Below, one piece after another: positions 1 through 6,789 of a stretch of 6,789 nucleotides of DNA. Each line of letters opens with the position of its first letter. Within the stretch, counting starts at the first letter, position 1. A program made the position numbers and the translations under genes. The stretch comes from Campylobacteraceae bacterium (GTDB lineage Bacteria > Campylobacterota > Campylobacteria > Campylobacterales > UBA6016). The stretch spans positions 1-6,789 of the forward strand of contig JAEMQC010000123.1 in the NCBI GenBank assembly GCA_022758985.1, in the 5' to 3' direction. The notes beneath the pieces are model-generated. The model had not been told where the DNA came from. It did not search any database and saw only the letters and a program-made list of their open reading frames with translations.

Positions 1-2035
1 AAATATCCTTTATTGCCAGTTTTCCGCAAAATCTAACCGAGCTACTAAATTTTTTGTAAAAAGAGATGGATATCCCTTGTGTGCATAACTCGGCGCCTTT
101 TTCATTTTGGCTGGCCGTTATGGTCGGTACTATTATTGCGTCAAATTCGGCGTCCAGCTCGAACAATATCTCTTTGCCGTTTACGTCGTCTATTAGGGAG
201 AGCGATCGTATACCATTTAGCGTCATCTTGTTGCTAGATACAACCTCGTTATTGGCTCTAAGCGTCTCGTAGTCGCAAAAATGAAGGTTGAACTCTTCCG
301 CAAAAACAAACTCCCCGTTTGCGTCGCTCATAAGCTCTATTTTAAACTCGAGACTATTTTCCGTAATCTCAAAGTTTTTTGATATTTTTGTGCCGAACTT
401 ATGTCCGTTTACGTATATTCCGCCTTCTCTTTCAAATAAAACAGAGTTTTTTGAAGAGTTTTTGAGTTTGAAGGGCTGATTGGCAAAGTCGCCGTATTCG
501 GCAAAAGAGCAGGCAAAAAATGAGTGAACATCGAACGAATCGTCCGATATATGCTCTACAAACGAGTTTTTTTGATACCAGTCGTAAAAAAGGTTTTCTC
601 TTAGCTCTTGCGCACCTTCTATCGTTATGTCGTGTATTGTATCTATCCCTTCATCCGTCGCTTTCTCTGCGGCGCCGTTTTGCGCAAAGAACTTCTGATG
701 ATATGATTCTTTGCGCCTCGTGAGGGTATTTTGATAGTTAAATAGTGCGTCAAAAGAGCTAAAGTCCGTCATCTGCGCACCGTTTTTGGCTTCAAAAAGA
801 ACTAGGAATTTCTCGTTTTTTAATCTTACTTCTTCATATCCGTCAAAGTTCTCATCCGATATTTCTAATGCTTTTGCTATTCCTAGTTTCTTTTCGCACT
901 CTATGATATGTTTATAGCAGTTATCTCTTAGATTTGGTAGATATACTCCGCCGAATACACCGTGCCAAAGCGCATCGTTCGCCTCGGTCTTAATAAGCAT
1001 TTCGTCGAACTGCTCGCTGTTGATCTGTTTTGCAAACATTGAGAGGCGAACTGTTTTTTTGTGTATCCTGTTGCTCTCTGGATATTTTAAAAAGAAGTTT
1101 TTCCAGATTCCGCCTTTTACGAACTTGTCCGCCGCTTTTGTTCCAAAAGCTTCGGCCGCATGGTGTTTTACATTTTCTATGAGCGCTCCGTCGCTTGGGT
1201 TTAGCGACCACTCTCCCATCTCATAGTATGATACTTCAGGTAGATAAGCAAGCCCAAGCGGTTTTTCTGAGTCGAAATATTCACTAAAATGCACCATTTT
1301 TATCTTTTCGGAGGCTTTTATGCCGTCTATAAACTCTCTTAGCCATCCTTTTTCGTATACCCACTCATAGGTTTTTGGCCAAAGCCCGAATTTCTCGCCG
1401 TCATCGAAGATTATAGCTGCCTTATCGGCTCTCTCCTCTTTCTCCAGTTCGGCTATCGCCGAGGAAGCTTTTTTGAACGGTATGAGATATCTTAGTTTTT
1501 TTGAAATAGGGAATACGCCGAGTTTGCTGCCGCCTTCTTCCGTTAGGAAGTATCCGTCAAGCGAGTTTTCTTCGTGTCCGGCCGCTATGAAGTGGTAGTC
1601 GTCGGTTAGGATATATTCGATGTCCAGTCCGCACAAATCCTCAACTATCGATTCGCTCCATACCCTCTCCGTTAGCCATAGCCCTCTCGGCTTCGCTCCG
1701 AAGTTATTTAATAAAAAACGGTTCATCTTTTTAATCTGCAAAAACCTATCGCGTCTTGGTATAGCCGCCAAAATAGGCTCATAAAAGCCGCCGGAGAAAA
1801 ACTCTATCATACCCTTATCGTAGCACGATTTTATGAGAGAGAATAACTCTTTGTCGTTGTTTTTTATAAACTCAAAAAGCCATCCGCTAATATGCAGTGA
1901 AAATCTCATCCAATCGTCGTTTTTTACGGTCTCAAAAAACGGCTTATAGCTTTTTTCTATCGCCTCGTAAACTACGGCGTCGAAATTATCTATGGGTTGA
2001 TGGGAGTGAAGGCCAAGTAGTAGTTTTGTTTGCAT
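1..2035 (-). CDS. GH57 4-alpha-glucanotransferase / alpha-amylase (3' end cut by window)
   Basis: Likely a cytoplasmic retaining enzyme that transfers or hydrolyses alpha-1,4-glucan segments in glycogen or maltodextrin turnover. The frame is open from the ATG at 2035 to the left edge: 678 codons with no stop. The GH57 catalytic (beta/alpha)7 barrel fills about residues 1-290. Visible motifs are HSHQP (10-14), GGFYEPILAAIP (82-93), WLTERVW (120-126) with nucleophile Glu123, FDDGEKFG (210-217) with Asp212 as the probable acid/base, and EVSYYEMGEWSL (267-278). Next come WKNFFLKYPESN (311-322) and WHGVFGGVYLPNLR (357-370), typical of the helical DUF1925 region, and then a DUF1926-type beta domain to the edge. 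Motifs and order match Thermococcus litoralis 4-alpha-glucanotransferase (about 659 residues, Glu123/Asp214), so little is probably missing. The start is supported by a ribosome binding site 8 bases upstream. Transferase versus amylase activity cannot be decided from sequence. Third gene of the operon. Confidence 0.93.
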   Translation of the reverse strand, partial: MQTKLLLGLHSHQPIDNFDAVVYEAIEKSYKPFFETVKNDDWMRFSLHISGWLFEFIKNNDKELFSLIKSCYDKGMIEFFSGGFYEPILAAIPRRDRFLQIKKMNRFLLNNFGAKPRGLWLTERVWSESIVEDLCGLDIEYILTDDYHFIAAGHEENSLDGYFLTEEGGSKLGVFPISKKLRYLIPFKKASSAIAELEKEERADKAAIIFDDGEKFGLWPKTYEWVYEKGWLREFIDGIKASEKIKMVHFSEYFDSEKPLGLAYLPEVSYYEMGEWSLNPSDGALIENVKHHAAEAFGTKAADKFVKGGIWKNFFLKYPESNRIHKKTVRLSMFAKQINSEQFDEMLIKTEANDALWHGVFGGVYLPNLRDNCYKHIIECEKKLGIAKALEISDENFDGYEEVRLKNEKFLVLFEAKNGAQMTDFSSFDALFNYQNTLTRRKESYHQKFFAQNGAAEKATDEGIDTIHDITIEGAQELRENLFYDWYQKNSFVEHISDDSFDVHSFFACSFAEYGDFANQPFKLKNSSKNSVLFEREGGIYVNGHKFGTKISKNFEITENSLEFKIELMSDANGEFVFAEEFNLHFCDYETLRANNEVVSSNKMTLNGIRSLSLIDDVNGKEILFELDAEFDAIIVPTITASQNEKGAELCTQGISISFYKKFSSSVRFCGKLAIKDI

Positions 2036-2043
2036 AGTGTCAG

Positions 2044-2048
2044 CCTTT
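2044..2048 (-). promoter_or_regulatory. Ribosome binding site of the GH57 4-alpha-glucanotransferase gene
   Basis: The minus strand reads AAAGG followed by eight bases and then the ATG at 2035. The site directly follows the TAA of the preceding GH57 gene in a 13-bp spacer. It supports the ATG at 2035 as the start and leaves no room for a separate promoter in the spacer. Confidence 0.7.
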
Positions 2049-4181
2049 TTATATATACCAGTCTTCTAGGAATTTTTCGTTTACCTCTAACTCGAACGAA
2101 CCGTAATGTGGCGCCCTTTCTACTATTTTTGAGTTTTTGCGTATTTCAAACGATGCCTGCAAAAGCATATCGCACCCGCATTCAAGACATGATTTTGGTA
2201 GGCTGACCTCAAATACATCTGCGACCGCAGATTCTATGAAGCCTTTTGTCTCTTCGTCTTCTACGCATTTAACTACCCTGCGCTTGGATGAAAACGGTAG
2301 CGTAAGCGAAATCGCCTTTGTTCCGACTAGCTCTATATGCAGGTCGTATCCTTTGTCGATTAACTCCAAAAACTTTCCGACAATCGCAAAATAGATGTTT
2401 TCATCGTCAAACCCCCAGTATAGCTTTTCAAAACAAAAACCGCTCGAATCCATCGTAGATAGTTCGGCGCTAAGATCCATGCTGCCGGCTCCGAGCCATT
2501 CGTAAAAGTCTGTTATTTGCCCGTCAATATCCGGCTTAATATAATTTTTTGGCTTTTGCCTTATTTTTGTCGTTTTTGTTTTGTTTATCGCCTCATATAG
2601 CTTTGGCGGCGGCTCTTTGCCTATTATTTTGTAGACGATAAGAAGATGTTTTCTAAAAAGCTCGTCGAACTGGGCCGCCAGCGGCGTATAATGGTCGTCT
2701 CCGTACCACCAAAACCAGTCCGAACCCTCGGCTATCATTAGCTCTTTTCTAGCCGCCTCTATCTCTTTATCGCTAAGTTCGCTTTTTGAGCTTTCAAACG
2801 CTATTTTTGCGTCACTCAGAAGCTCCCAGGCTCTGTTTTTTTCCTCATGACCCATCCAGGTCGAGAATGTACCGTATATCCAGCTTCCCGGTCTTATACT
2901 CTCTAGCGATGCAGCTTCTATGGTGTTTTCCGAAAAGACTTCGCTAAACGTCATCGTATCACACCACTCTGTTTTTTCTATCATCTCGTATAGGTGTTGG
3001 AAAAACTCTTTTGCGTTATTGTCGTAATACTCCCACGCATTCTCGCCGTCTAGTATAATAGGCACCACGGCTTCGAAATTGATAGAGTCGTGTATTTCGC
3101 TAAGTCTTGAGATAAAATCCTCTGCGGCCTCTTGCGGTTTTTTGCCGGAGTATGCAAAGCCTATAAGGTCGCTAAGCGTTTTGTCTCTAAATAAAACGCC
3201 TATTTTATGCTCTTTTCCGACCGTGTATTTTTTGTATATATTAAATCTATATTTGGACTCCAGGCTCTTAAATAGTACGTCCTCGTCTGCGCCGACATGC
3301 AGGACGCCGTGCCGAGATAGTAGCGATAGAGCCTCGTTGCTAATAGAGCCCTCCGCAGGCCAAAAAGTTGTGGGTTTTTTGCCAAATAGGCTCTCATATT
3401 TTGAAATAGCTTGCTCTACATGCCTTGTGGCATCATCTCTAAAGTCGGCAAATATCTTTGGCGTTACGGCGTTTCTATCGGCCTCTTTTGCGGCATTTTT
3501 GTCGAGTAGTAACGGTAGTATGGGATGATAAAACGGCGTGGTAGCTATCTCTATTTTTCCTTGTTTTTGCAAAGATGCGTAAAACGGGATTATTTTGGCT
3601 ACAAACGAGAAAAGCTCTTTTAATAGCATATCCTTGTCGTATGCGTCGTATCTTTTTGCTTTGTTGATAAGCAACGATACGATTTTTGACTCTTCTCTTA
3701 AGGCATTTGAGCACCAAGAGAGTAAAAACAGTACCTCTAAATCGATAAGCTCCGATTCATCTAGTGACGCTGCAAACTCTTTTTTTTCTTTGAATGAATT
3801 TTTTTTGGTATATAGCTCTAAATACCTCGGAAACGGGTGTATCATCGTTTTTAGGTTTGAAAAAAATAGCGCATCGCAGAGATACTCTTTTTCCTCGGCC
3901 GTTAGTATTGATGCATCTTTTTTGAGTATAGACAAAAAAGTATCGTTTACAAATCCGTTTTCGTACTCCTCTAGCTGCTCTAAAAGAGACGGCACGAGAT
4001 TGAAGGTAGCTTTGATACCGTCGAACTTCGCTAGATAGTTCGGAAGTTCGTAGTAGTCTTTGATGGCGTGCAAAAAAACCCACGGCATTTTGTATTCGTT
4101 TTGAGTATCGTCCTTATAGTAAGGCTGATGCATATGCCATAAAAAAGCCAGATGTAGCTTTTTTGCTTTTTGTGTTTTCAT
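2049..4181 (-). CDS. GH57 glycoside hydrolase (alpha-amylase/amylopullulanase-like) with C-terminal beta domain
   Basis: Probable retaining alpha-glucan hydrolase acting in the cytoplasm; no signal peptide is visible. Counting from the ATG at 4181 (710 residues), the GH57 barrel shows WHMHQPYY (15-22), TTPFYHPILPLL (214-225), FWPAEGSIS (273-281) with candidate nucleophile Glu277, and ILDGENAWEYY (376-386) with candidate acid/base Asp378. A later conserved stretch holds GTFSTWMGHEEKNRAW (437-452) and GSDWFWWYGDDH (486-497). Both catalytic residues are present, so it should be active. From about residue 545 an all-beta region begins with DGQITDFYEWLGAG (553-566), resembling the accessory domain found at the end of many GH57 amylopullulanase-like proteins. 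It belongs to a different GH57 branch from the downstream gene. The ATG overlaps the upstream TGA (TGATG); a GTG one codon earlier (4184) is an alternative start. Substrate (alpha-1,4, alpha-1,6 or both) is not known. Confidence 0.92.
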   Translation of the reverse strand: MKTQKAKKLHLAFLWHMHQPYYKDDTQNEYKMPWVFLHAIKDYYELPNYLAKFDGIKATFNLVPSLLEQLEEYENGFVNDTFLSILKKDASILTAEEKEYLCDALFFSNLKTMIHPFPRYLELYTKKNSFKEKKEFAASLDESELIDLEVLFLLSWCSNALREESKIVSLLINKAKRYDAYDKDMLLKELFSFVAKIIPFYASLQKQGKIEIATTPFYHPILPLLLDKNAAKEADRNAVTPKIFADFRDDATRHVEQAISKYESLFGKKPTTFWPAEGSISNEALSLLSRHGVLHVGADEDVLFKSLESKYRFNIYKKYTVGKEHKIGVLFRDKTLSDLIGFAYSGKKPQEAAEDFISRLSEIHDSINFEAVVPIILDGENAWEYYDNNAKEFFQHLYEMIEKTEWCDTMTFSEVFSENTIEAASLESIRPGSWIYGTFSTWMGHEEKNRAWELLSDAKIAFESSKSELSDKEIEAARKELMIAEGSDWFWWYGDDHYTPLAAQFDELFRKHLLIVYKIIGKEPPPKLYEAINKTKTTKIRQKPKNYIKPDIDGQITDFYEWLGAGSMDLSAELSTMDSSGFCFEKLYWGFDDENIYFAIVGKFLELIDKGYDLHIELVGTKAISLTLPFSSKRRVVKCVEDEETKGFIESAVADVFEVSLPKSCLECGCDMLLQASFEIRKNSKIVERAPHYGSFELEVNEKFLEDWYI

Positions 4182-4189
4182 CACTCTTT
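4179..4189 (-). promoter_or_regulatory. TGATG stop-start overlap coupling genes 1 and 2
   Basis: The TGA of the first gene (4183-4181) shares its last base with the ATG of the GH57 gene (4181-4179). An AAAGAG only two bases upstream of the ATG is a poor and too-close ribosome binding site. Translation of the hydrolase is therefore probably coupled by re-initiation. An in-frame GTG at 4184 could also serve as start, adding one residue. Confidence 0.6.
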
Positions 4190-6679
4190 AGACCACTCTG
4201 CTATCTTGGTCGCAAACTCGGTAAATATAGCCTCTCCGTCACTCTGTTTGGCAGCTTGCACATATATGTTAAGATAGTCGGCGTGTTGATCAGGGAGCAT
4301 CAAAATCCAATCATTCTTGCGTATAGAGATTTTGACGCCGTCTACAAAAGAGGCCTCTTTGCCTACAGAGGCTTCCATAAATTTTCTCATCATTTTGCCT
4401 TTTAAGTTTGATGCGCAAGGTAGCTTTTCATAGTAAAAATAAAAGTTGCCAACAGAGCTTCTTATATCCTCTATTGTTGTCTCCACCGATGAGGCCATCT
4501 CAAGTATCTTTATGCTGGCGAAAATAGCGTCATAACTGTAGGCAAATTCGCAAAACGCAAAGTTGCCATTTAGGTTTGCTATTAAGTCATACTCTTTTAG
4601 CTTGCTTGCTTTTACACCGTTAAACTTGCCTCTTTCTATAATAAGATTTTCAAATTCTGAGTCCATAAAATCAGGCGTACTTACCGGCAGATATACTTTT
4701 GACTTCTGATGTTTCGAGGTCATATCCAGAAGCTTCAAAACAGTCAAAAGCTGGATATGCGGGGATAAGACTATGCCGCTTTTACACACTATCTCTAATT
4801 TCTGTCCGTTTGGATAGAGAAGATATGCCATATCCATATCCAGATGTTTAACTATCTTCGATAGATCCTCTTTGGATTTTTCTATTATCGCTGGAAGCTT
4901 GTTTAGTTTTCTATCGTCGGCATAGGCGTTGAGCACGATATTGTCTACGTTTAGCGCTGTCAAAATCTCTGGATATACGTCAGCCGTTGAACCAAATAAT
5001 AAATCCACCGCTATTTTTGGCTTTTTTGAATTTATTGCATCTGTATTTAATGTTTTAATAACCGATTTTTTATACTTCTCTTTTAGATTTTCTTTTTCAG
5101 ATATTTGACCTATCTCGTCGAAGTTTACCCGCCTGAAGCTCTCTCTAAAAAATATTCTTTCGCAATTTTTTTCGGTATTTGTATCTATATAAAGACCTTC
5201 GTTTGTAAAGAACAAAATCTCCGTATTTTGTTGGTTTGTGACGGATTGTCTAAAGTGAACTCCAGCAACTACATCTTTACCTTCTTTGATGCCAAATCTA
5301 GCAACGTTAGAAGGGGCTATATGTACATCTACTACATTGATACCTGAAGATAGTAGTCCAGAAAAAAATGCCCTTTTGAGCATTCTTGATGATTTATGGT
5401 AGTCTCTTGAAAGGTATACCTTGCTACCAACAGGAAGCATTGAACCAAACGCCTCGGCTAGTTTTATTGCCATCTCGCATGACAGCTCCACGTTTGTCCT
5501 GCCGCTTACCACGCCGCCTTCGAAGATGGAGTTTTTGTATTTATTTCCCCAAACTATGTTTGTGCTGATTATGCTCGCATCTTCTACTATCTTATCTGGC
5601 CATACCATTACGTCGTTTTCAAAAGAACAAAGATCTCCTATCTCGCACCCCTCGGCCAGTATTAGGCCTTTTGCGACTTTTACTTTTTTACCGACTCTGT
5701 TTTTGGAACAGATGACGCTGTTATAAATAGATGATTTTTCGCCTATAGTTACATTATCCCAAACTGTTACATCCTCTAATATCGTATTTTTGCCGACACT
5801 GCTTTTGTATCCTAGTACCGTATTTTTCAGTTTTGCGCCGTCGCCGACTACGCTGTTTTTGCCGAGTACGACTACGCCTTCTACCGATGCGTTATCCGAT
5901 ATTCTAGCGCCCTCCTCCAGATACGCTACGCCGCCTTCAAACTCTTTTTTCTCGCCTCTTATCTCAAGCGATACCTTGCCGTTTAGCAGGTCTTTTTGCA
6001 CCTCTCGATAACTTTCCGGATTTCCGACATCTCTCCAGTATCCCTTTATGGAGCACGCCCAAAGCGTAATGTCATTTTTCATAAGCGCAGGAAATAGATC
6101 CTTTGCAAAGTCGAAATTTGCGCCATCTGGGATAAAATCAAGTATGCTTGGGTTTAATATATAAATTCCGGTATTTATGGTGTCAGAAAACACCTCTCCC
6201 CAGCTCGGTTTTTCCAAAAAGCGCTGTATTCTGCCCTCGGGAGATGATATTACGACCCCAAACTGTAATGGATCTGGCACAGGTGTTAGTGTAATCGTCA
6301 AAAGCGACTCTTTTTTCTTGTGAAACGATATTATTTCGTTCAAATCAAAGTCAGTAACAAGATCGCCGCTGACTACTATAAACTCTTCGTTCAAAAACTT
6401 CTCGGCGCACTTGACGGCTCCCGCAGTACCATAGTCGTCATCTGGCAGAACATACTCTATATTGACGCCAAAATCACTACCGTCTTTGAAATAGTTTTTT
6501 ATAATCTCGGGTTTGAAATACAGAAGTATTACGATCTCTTTGATGCCGGCGTCTCTTAGTTTTTCGATAATGTGCTGCATCATAGGACGGTTTAATATCG
6601 GTAGCATCGGCTTTGGCACCGAATGTGTTAATGGTTGTATTCTTGTTCCAAAGCCGCCGGCCATTACTACAGCTTTCAT
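4181..6679 (-). CDS. Mannose-1-phosphate guanylyltransferase-like NDP-sugar pyrophosphorylase fused to a degenerate phosphomannomutase-fold domain
   Basis: Predicted to join a sugar 1-phosphate and an NTP to give an NDP-sugar (GDP-mannose by family; NDP-glucose possible). The 832 residues fall into three parts. The first, about 1-235, is a nucleotidyltransferase with AGGFGTRIQPLT (7-18), VPKPM (21-25), VSGD (103-106, metal-binding Asp106), FLEKPS (154-159), NTGIYIL (169-175) and YWRDVGNPESY (214-224). The second, about 250-378, is a left-handed beta-helix of hexapeptide repeats. The third, about 385-832, has the phosphomannomutase/phosphoglucomutase fold, starting with SRDYHKSSRMLKRAFFSG (424-441). 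In this third part the four active-site loops of true mutases are replaced: HFRQSV (475-480) for the T-x-SHNP loop, LDMDMAY (613-619) for DxDxDR, NLNGNF (702-707) for GExSGH, and LPDQHADYLN (795-804) for RxSxTEP. The mutase half is thus probably inactive or regulatory. The start is fixed by AGGAG five bases upstream and an in-frame TAG further up. First clear gene of the operon. Nucleotide and sugar specificity cannot be read from sequence. Confidence 0.9.
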   Translation of the reverse strand: MKAVVMAGGFGTRIQPLTHSVPKPMLPILNRPMMQHIIEKLRDAGIKEIVILLYFKPEIIKNYFKDGSDFGVNIEYVLPDDDYGTAGAVKCAEKFLNEEFIVVSGDLVTDFDLNEIISFHKKKESLLTITLTPVPDPLQFGVVISSPEGRIQRFLEKPSWGEVFSDTINTGIYILNPSILDFIPDGANFDFAKDLFPALMKNDITLWACSIKGYWRDVGNPESYREVQKDLLNGKVSLEIRGEKKEFEGGVAYLEEGARISDNASVEGVVVLGKNSVVGDGAKLKNTVLGYKSSVGKNTILEDVTVWDNVTIGEKSSIYNSVICSKNRVGKKVKVAKGLILAEGCEIGDLCSFENDVMVWPDKIVEDASIISTNIVWGNKYKNSIFEGGVVSGRTNVELSCEMAIKLAEAFGSMLPVGSKVYLSRDYHKSSRMLKRAFFSGLLSSGINVVDVHIAPSNVARFGIKEGKDVVAGVHFRQSVTNQQNTEILFFTNEGLYIDTNTEKNCERIFFRESFRRVNFDEIGQISEKENLKEKYKKSVIKTLNTDAINSKKPKIAVDLLFGSTADVYPEILTALNVDNIVLNAYADDRKLNKLPAIIEKSKEDLSKIVKHLDMDMAYLLYPNGQKLEIVCKSGIVLSPHIQLLTVLKLLDMTSKHQKSKVYLPVSTPDFMDSEFENLIIERGKFNGVKASKLKEYDLIANLNGNFAFCEFAYSYDAIFASIKILEMASSVETTIEDIRSSVGNFYFYYEKLPCASNLKGKMMRKFMEASVGKEASFVDGVKISIRKNDWILMLPDQHADYLNIYVQAAKQSDGEAIFTEFATKIAEWSKE

Positions 6680-6684
6680 CGCAT

Positions 6685-6689
6685 CTCCT
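6685..6689 (-). promoter_or_regulatory. Strong ribosome binding site of the guanylyltransferase-like gene
   Basis: The minus strand has AGGAG, then five bases, then the ATG at 6679. This is the best ribosome binding site in the window. An ATG at 6684 lies between the two but is out of frame and meets a stop after two codons, so it is not the start. Confidence 0.8.
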
Positions 6690-6717
6690 ATGGTTATGTG
6701 TTTTGTCTATGTTTACA

Positions 6718-6733
6718 CTCTTTAACTAAAGAG
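6718..6733. repeat. Perfect 7-bp inverted repeat upstream of the operon
   Basis: CTCTTTA and TAAAGAG are separated by two bases, forming a perfect palindromic site (or a 6-bp stem with a 4-base loop). It lies 38 bp upstream of the ATG at 6679. Neither side is followed by a T-run, so it does not look like an intrinsic terminator. It could be an operator, a weak hairpin in the leader, or chance in AT-rich DNA. Its left arm overlaps the TAA that ends the frame entering from the right edge. Confidence 0.4.
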
Positions 6734-6789
6734 CAGATTAAAAATGCTATTTTTAGTATTTTTTATCACGTTTTTACTACCATCATCTT

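Larger units (their letters stand above)
6680..6789 (-). other. AT-rich leader region upstream of the operon
   Basis: This 110-bp stretch precedes the guanylyltransferase-like gene. It holds the AGGAG site, the 16-bp palindrome, and an AT-only inverted repeat (TAAAAAT/ATTTTTA, 6739-6755, 3-base loop). Several TATAAT-like strings occur (for example TACTAA and GATAAA on the minus strand), but none is paired with a clear -35 box at standard spacing, so no promoter is called. A frame open from the right edge to a TAA at 6724-6722 gives 21 residues ending in NSIFNLLFS and may be the C-terminus of a preceding gene. If so, the gap to the next ATG is 42 bp and the operon continues to the right. Confidence 0.35.

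Noticed and set aside
66..1226. Several short plus- and minus-strand frames of 60-75 codons
   Set aside because: All lie inside the uninterrupted GH57 glucanotransferase frame, which has full family motifs.
3079..3528. 149-codon open frame on the plus strand
   Set aside because: It lies wholly antisense to the GH57 hydrolase, whose conserved motifs (catalytic Glu and region) are encoded here. The product is Ser/Leu-rich with no recognisable domain, and there is no neighbouring gene on that strand.
3595..4038. 147-codon open frame on the plus strand
   Set aside because: Antisense to the N-terminal half of the GH57 hydrolase. The serine-rich product is what the reverse complement of Glu/Asp/Lys-rich codons gives; no domain is visible.
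3757..4083. 108-codon open frame on the minus strand within the hydrolase
   Set aside because: Out-of-frame shadow of the GH57 gene, Arg/Lys-rich and without recognisable motifs.
5421..6011. Plus-strand open frames opposite the hexapeptide-repeat region
   Set aside because: They are antisense to the repeated beta-helix codons. The Thr/Ser/Pro-rich products reflect the repeat on the other strand.
6739..6755. AT-only hairpin TAAAAAT/ATTTTTA as a terminator
   Set aside because: The stem has no G-C pairs and no clear T-tract after it on either strand, so it would be too weak for an intrinsic terminator.
6690..6789. Sigma-70 promoter for the operon
   Set aside because: Several TATAAT-like strings exist in this AT-rich DNA, but none pairs with a convincing -35 box at 16-18 bp, so a specific promoter cannot be supported.

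Overview
The window carries one tightly packed, right-to-left (minus-strand) block of three genes that handle sugar nucleotides and alpha-glucans. The order in the direction of transcription is: (1) an 832-residue mannose-1-phosphate guanylyltransferase-like protein, with an N-terminal nucleotidyltransferase, a hexapeptide-repeat beta-helix and a phosphomannomutase-fold C-terminus; (2) a roughly 710-residue GH57 glycoside hydrolase with an extra C-terminal beta domain; (3) a GH57 4-alpha-glucanotransferase/alpha-amylase that runs off the left edge of the window. Genes 1 and 2 overlap by one base (TGATG), and genes 2 and 3 are 13 bp apart, so the three are almost certainly co-transcribed. None has a visible signal peptide or membrane segment, so all are expected to act in the cytoplasm.

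Layout: 1-2035 is the third gene, 5' complete and 3' cut by the window. 2036-2048 is a short spacer with a ribosome binding site. 2049-4181 is the second gene. 4181-6679 is the first gene. 6680-6789 is a short AT-rich leader with a strong ribosome binding site and a perfect 7-bp palindrome. A weak reading frame entering from the right edge may be the tail of a preceding gene. No plus-strand gene, RNA gene, mobile element, CRISPR array or convincing terminator was seen. There is no gene-free stretch longer than 110 bp.

Organism: the DNA is moderately AT-rich, with many A-runs in the coding strand and heavy use of ATA, AGA, CTA and AAA codons. The three genes are ordinary bacterial ones. This best fits a Campylobacterota-type bacterium (Sulfurimonas/Sulfurovum relatives), but other AT-rich anaerobic or thermophilic bacteria cannot be excluded; this is inference from codon style and gene content only.

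How the genes may work together: the two GH57 enzymes probably cut or rearrange an intracellular alpha-1,4-glucan such as glycogen or maltodextrin, while the first gene makes an NDP-sugar. The most notable point is that the mutase-like half of the first protein has lost all four signature loops of active phosphomannomutases/phosphoglucomutases. The usual label 'bifunctional guanylyltransferase/phosphomannomutase' is therefore probably wrong for this protein. I found no clearly new system; the block looks like a chromosomal storage-glucan or sugar-nucleotide operon.
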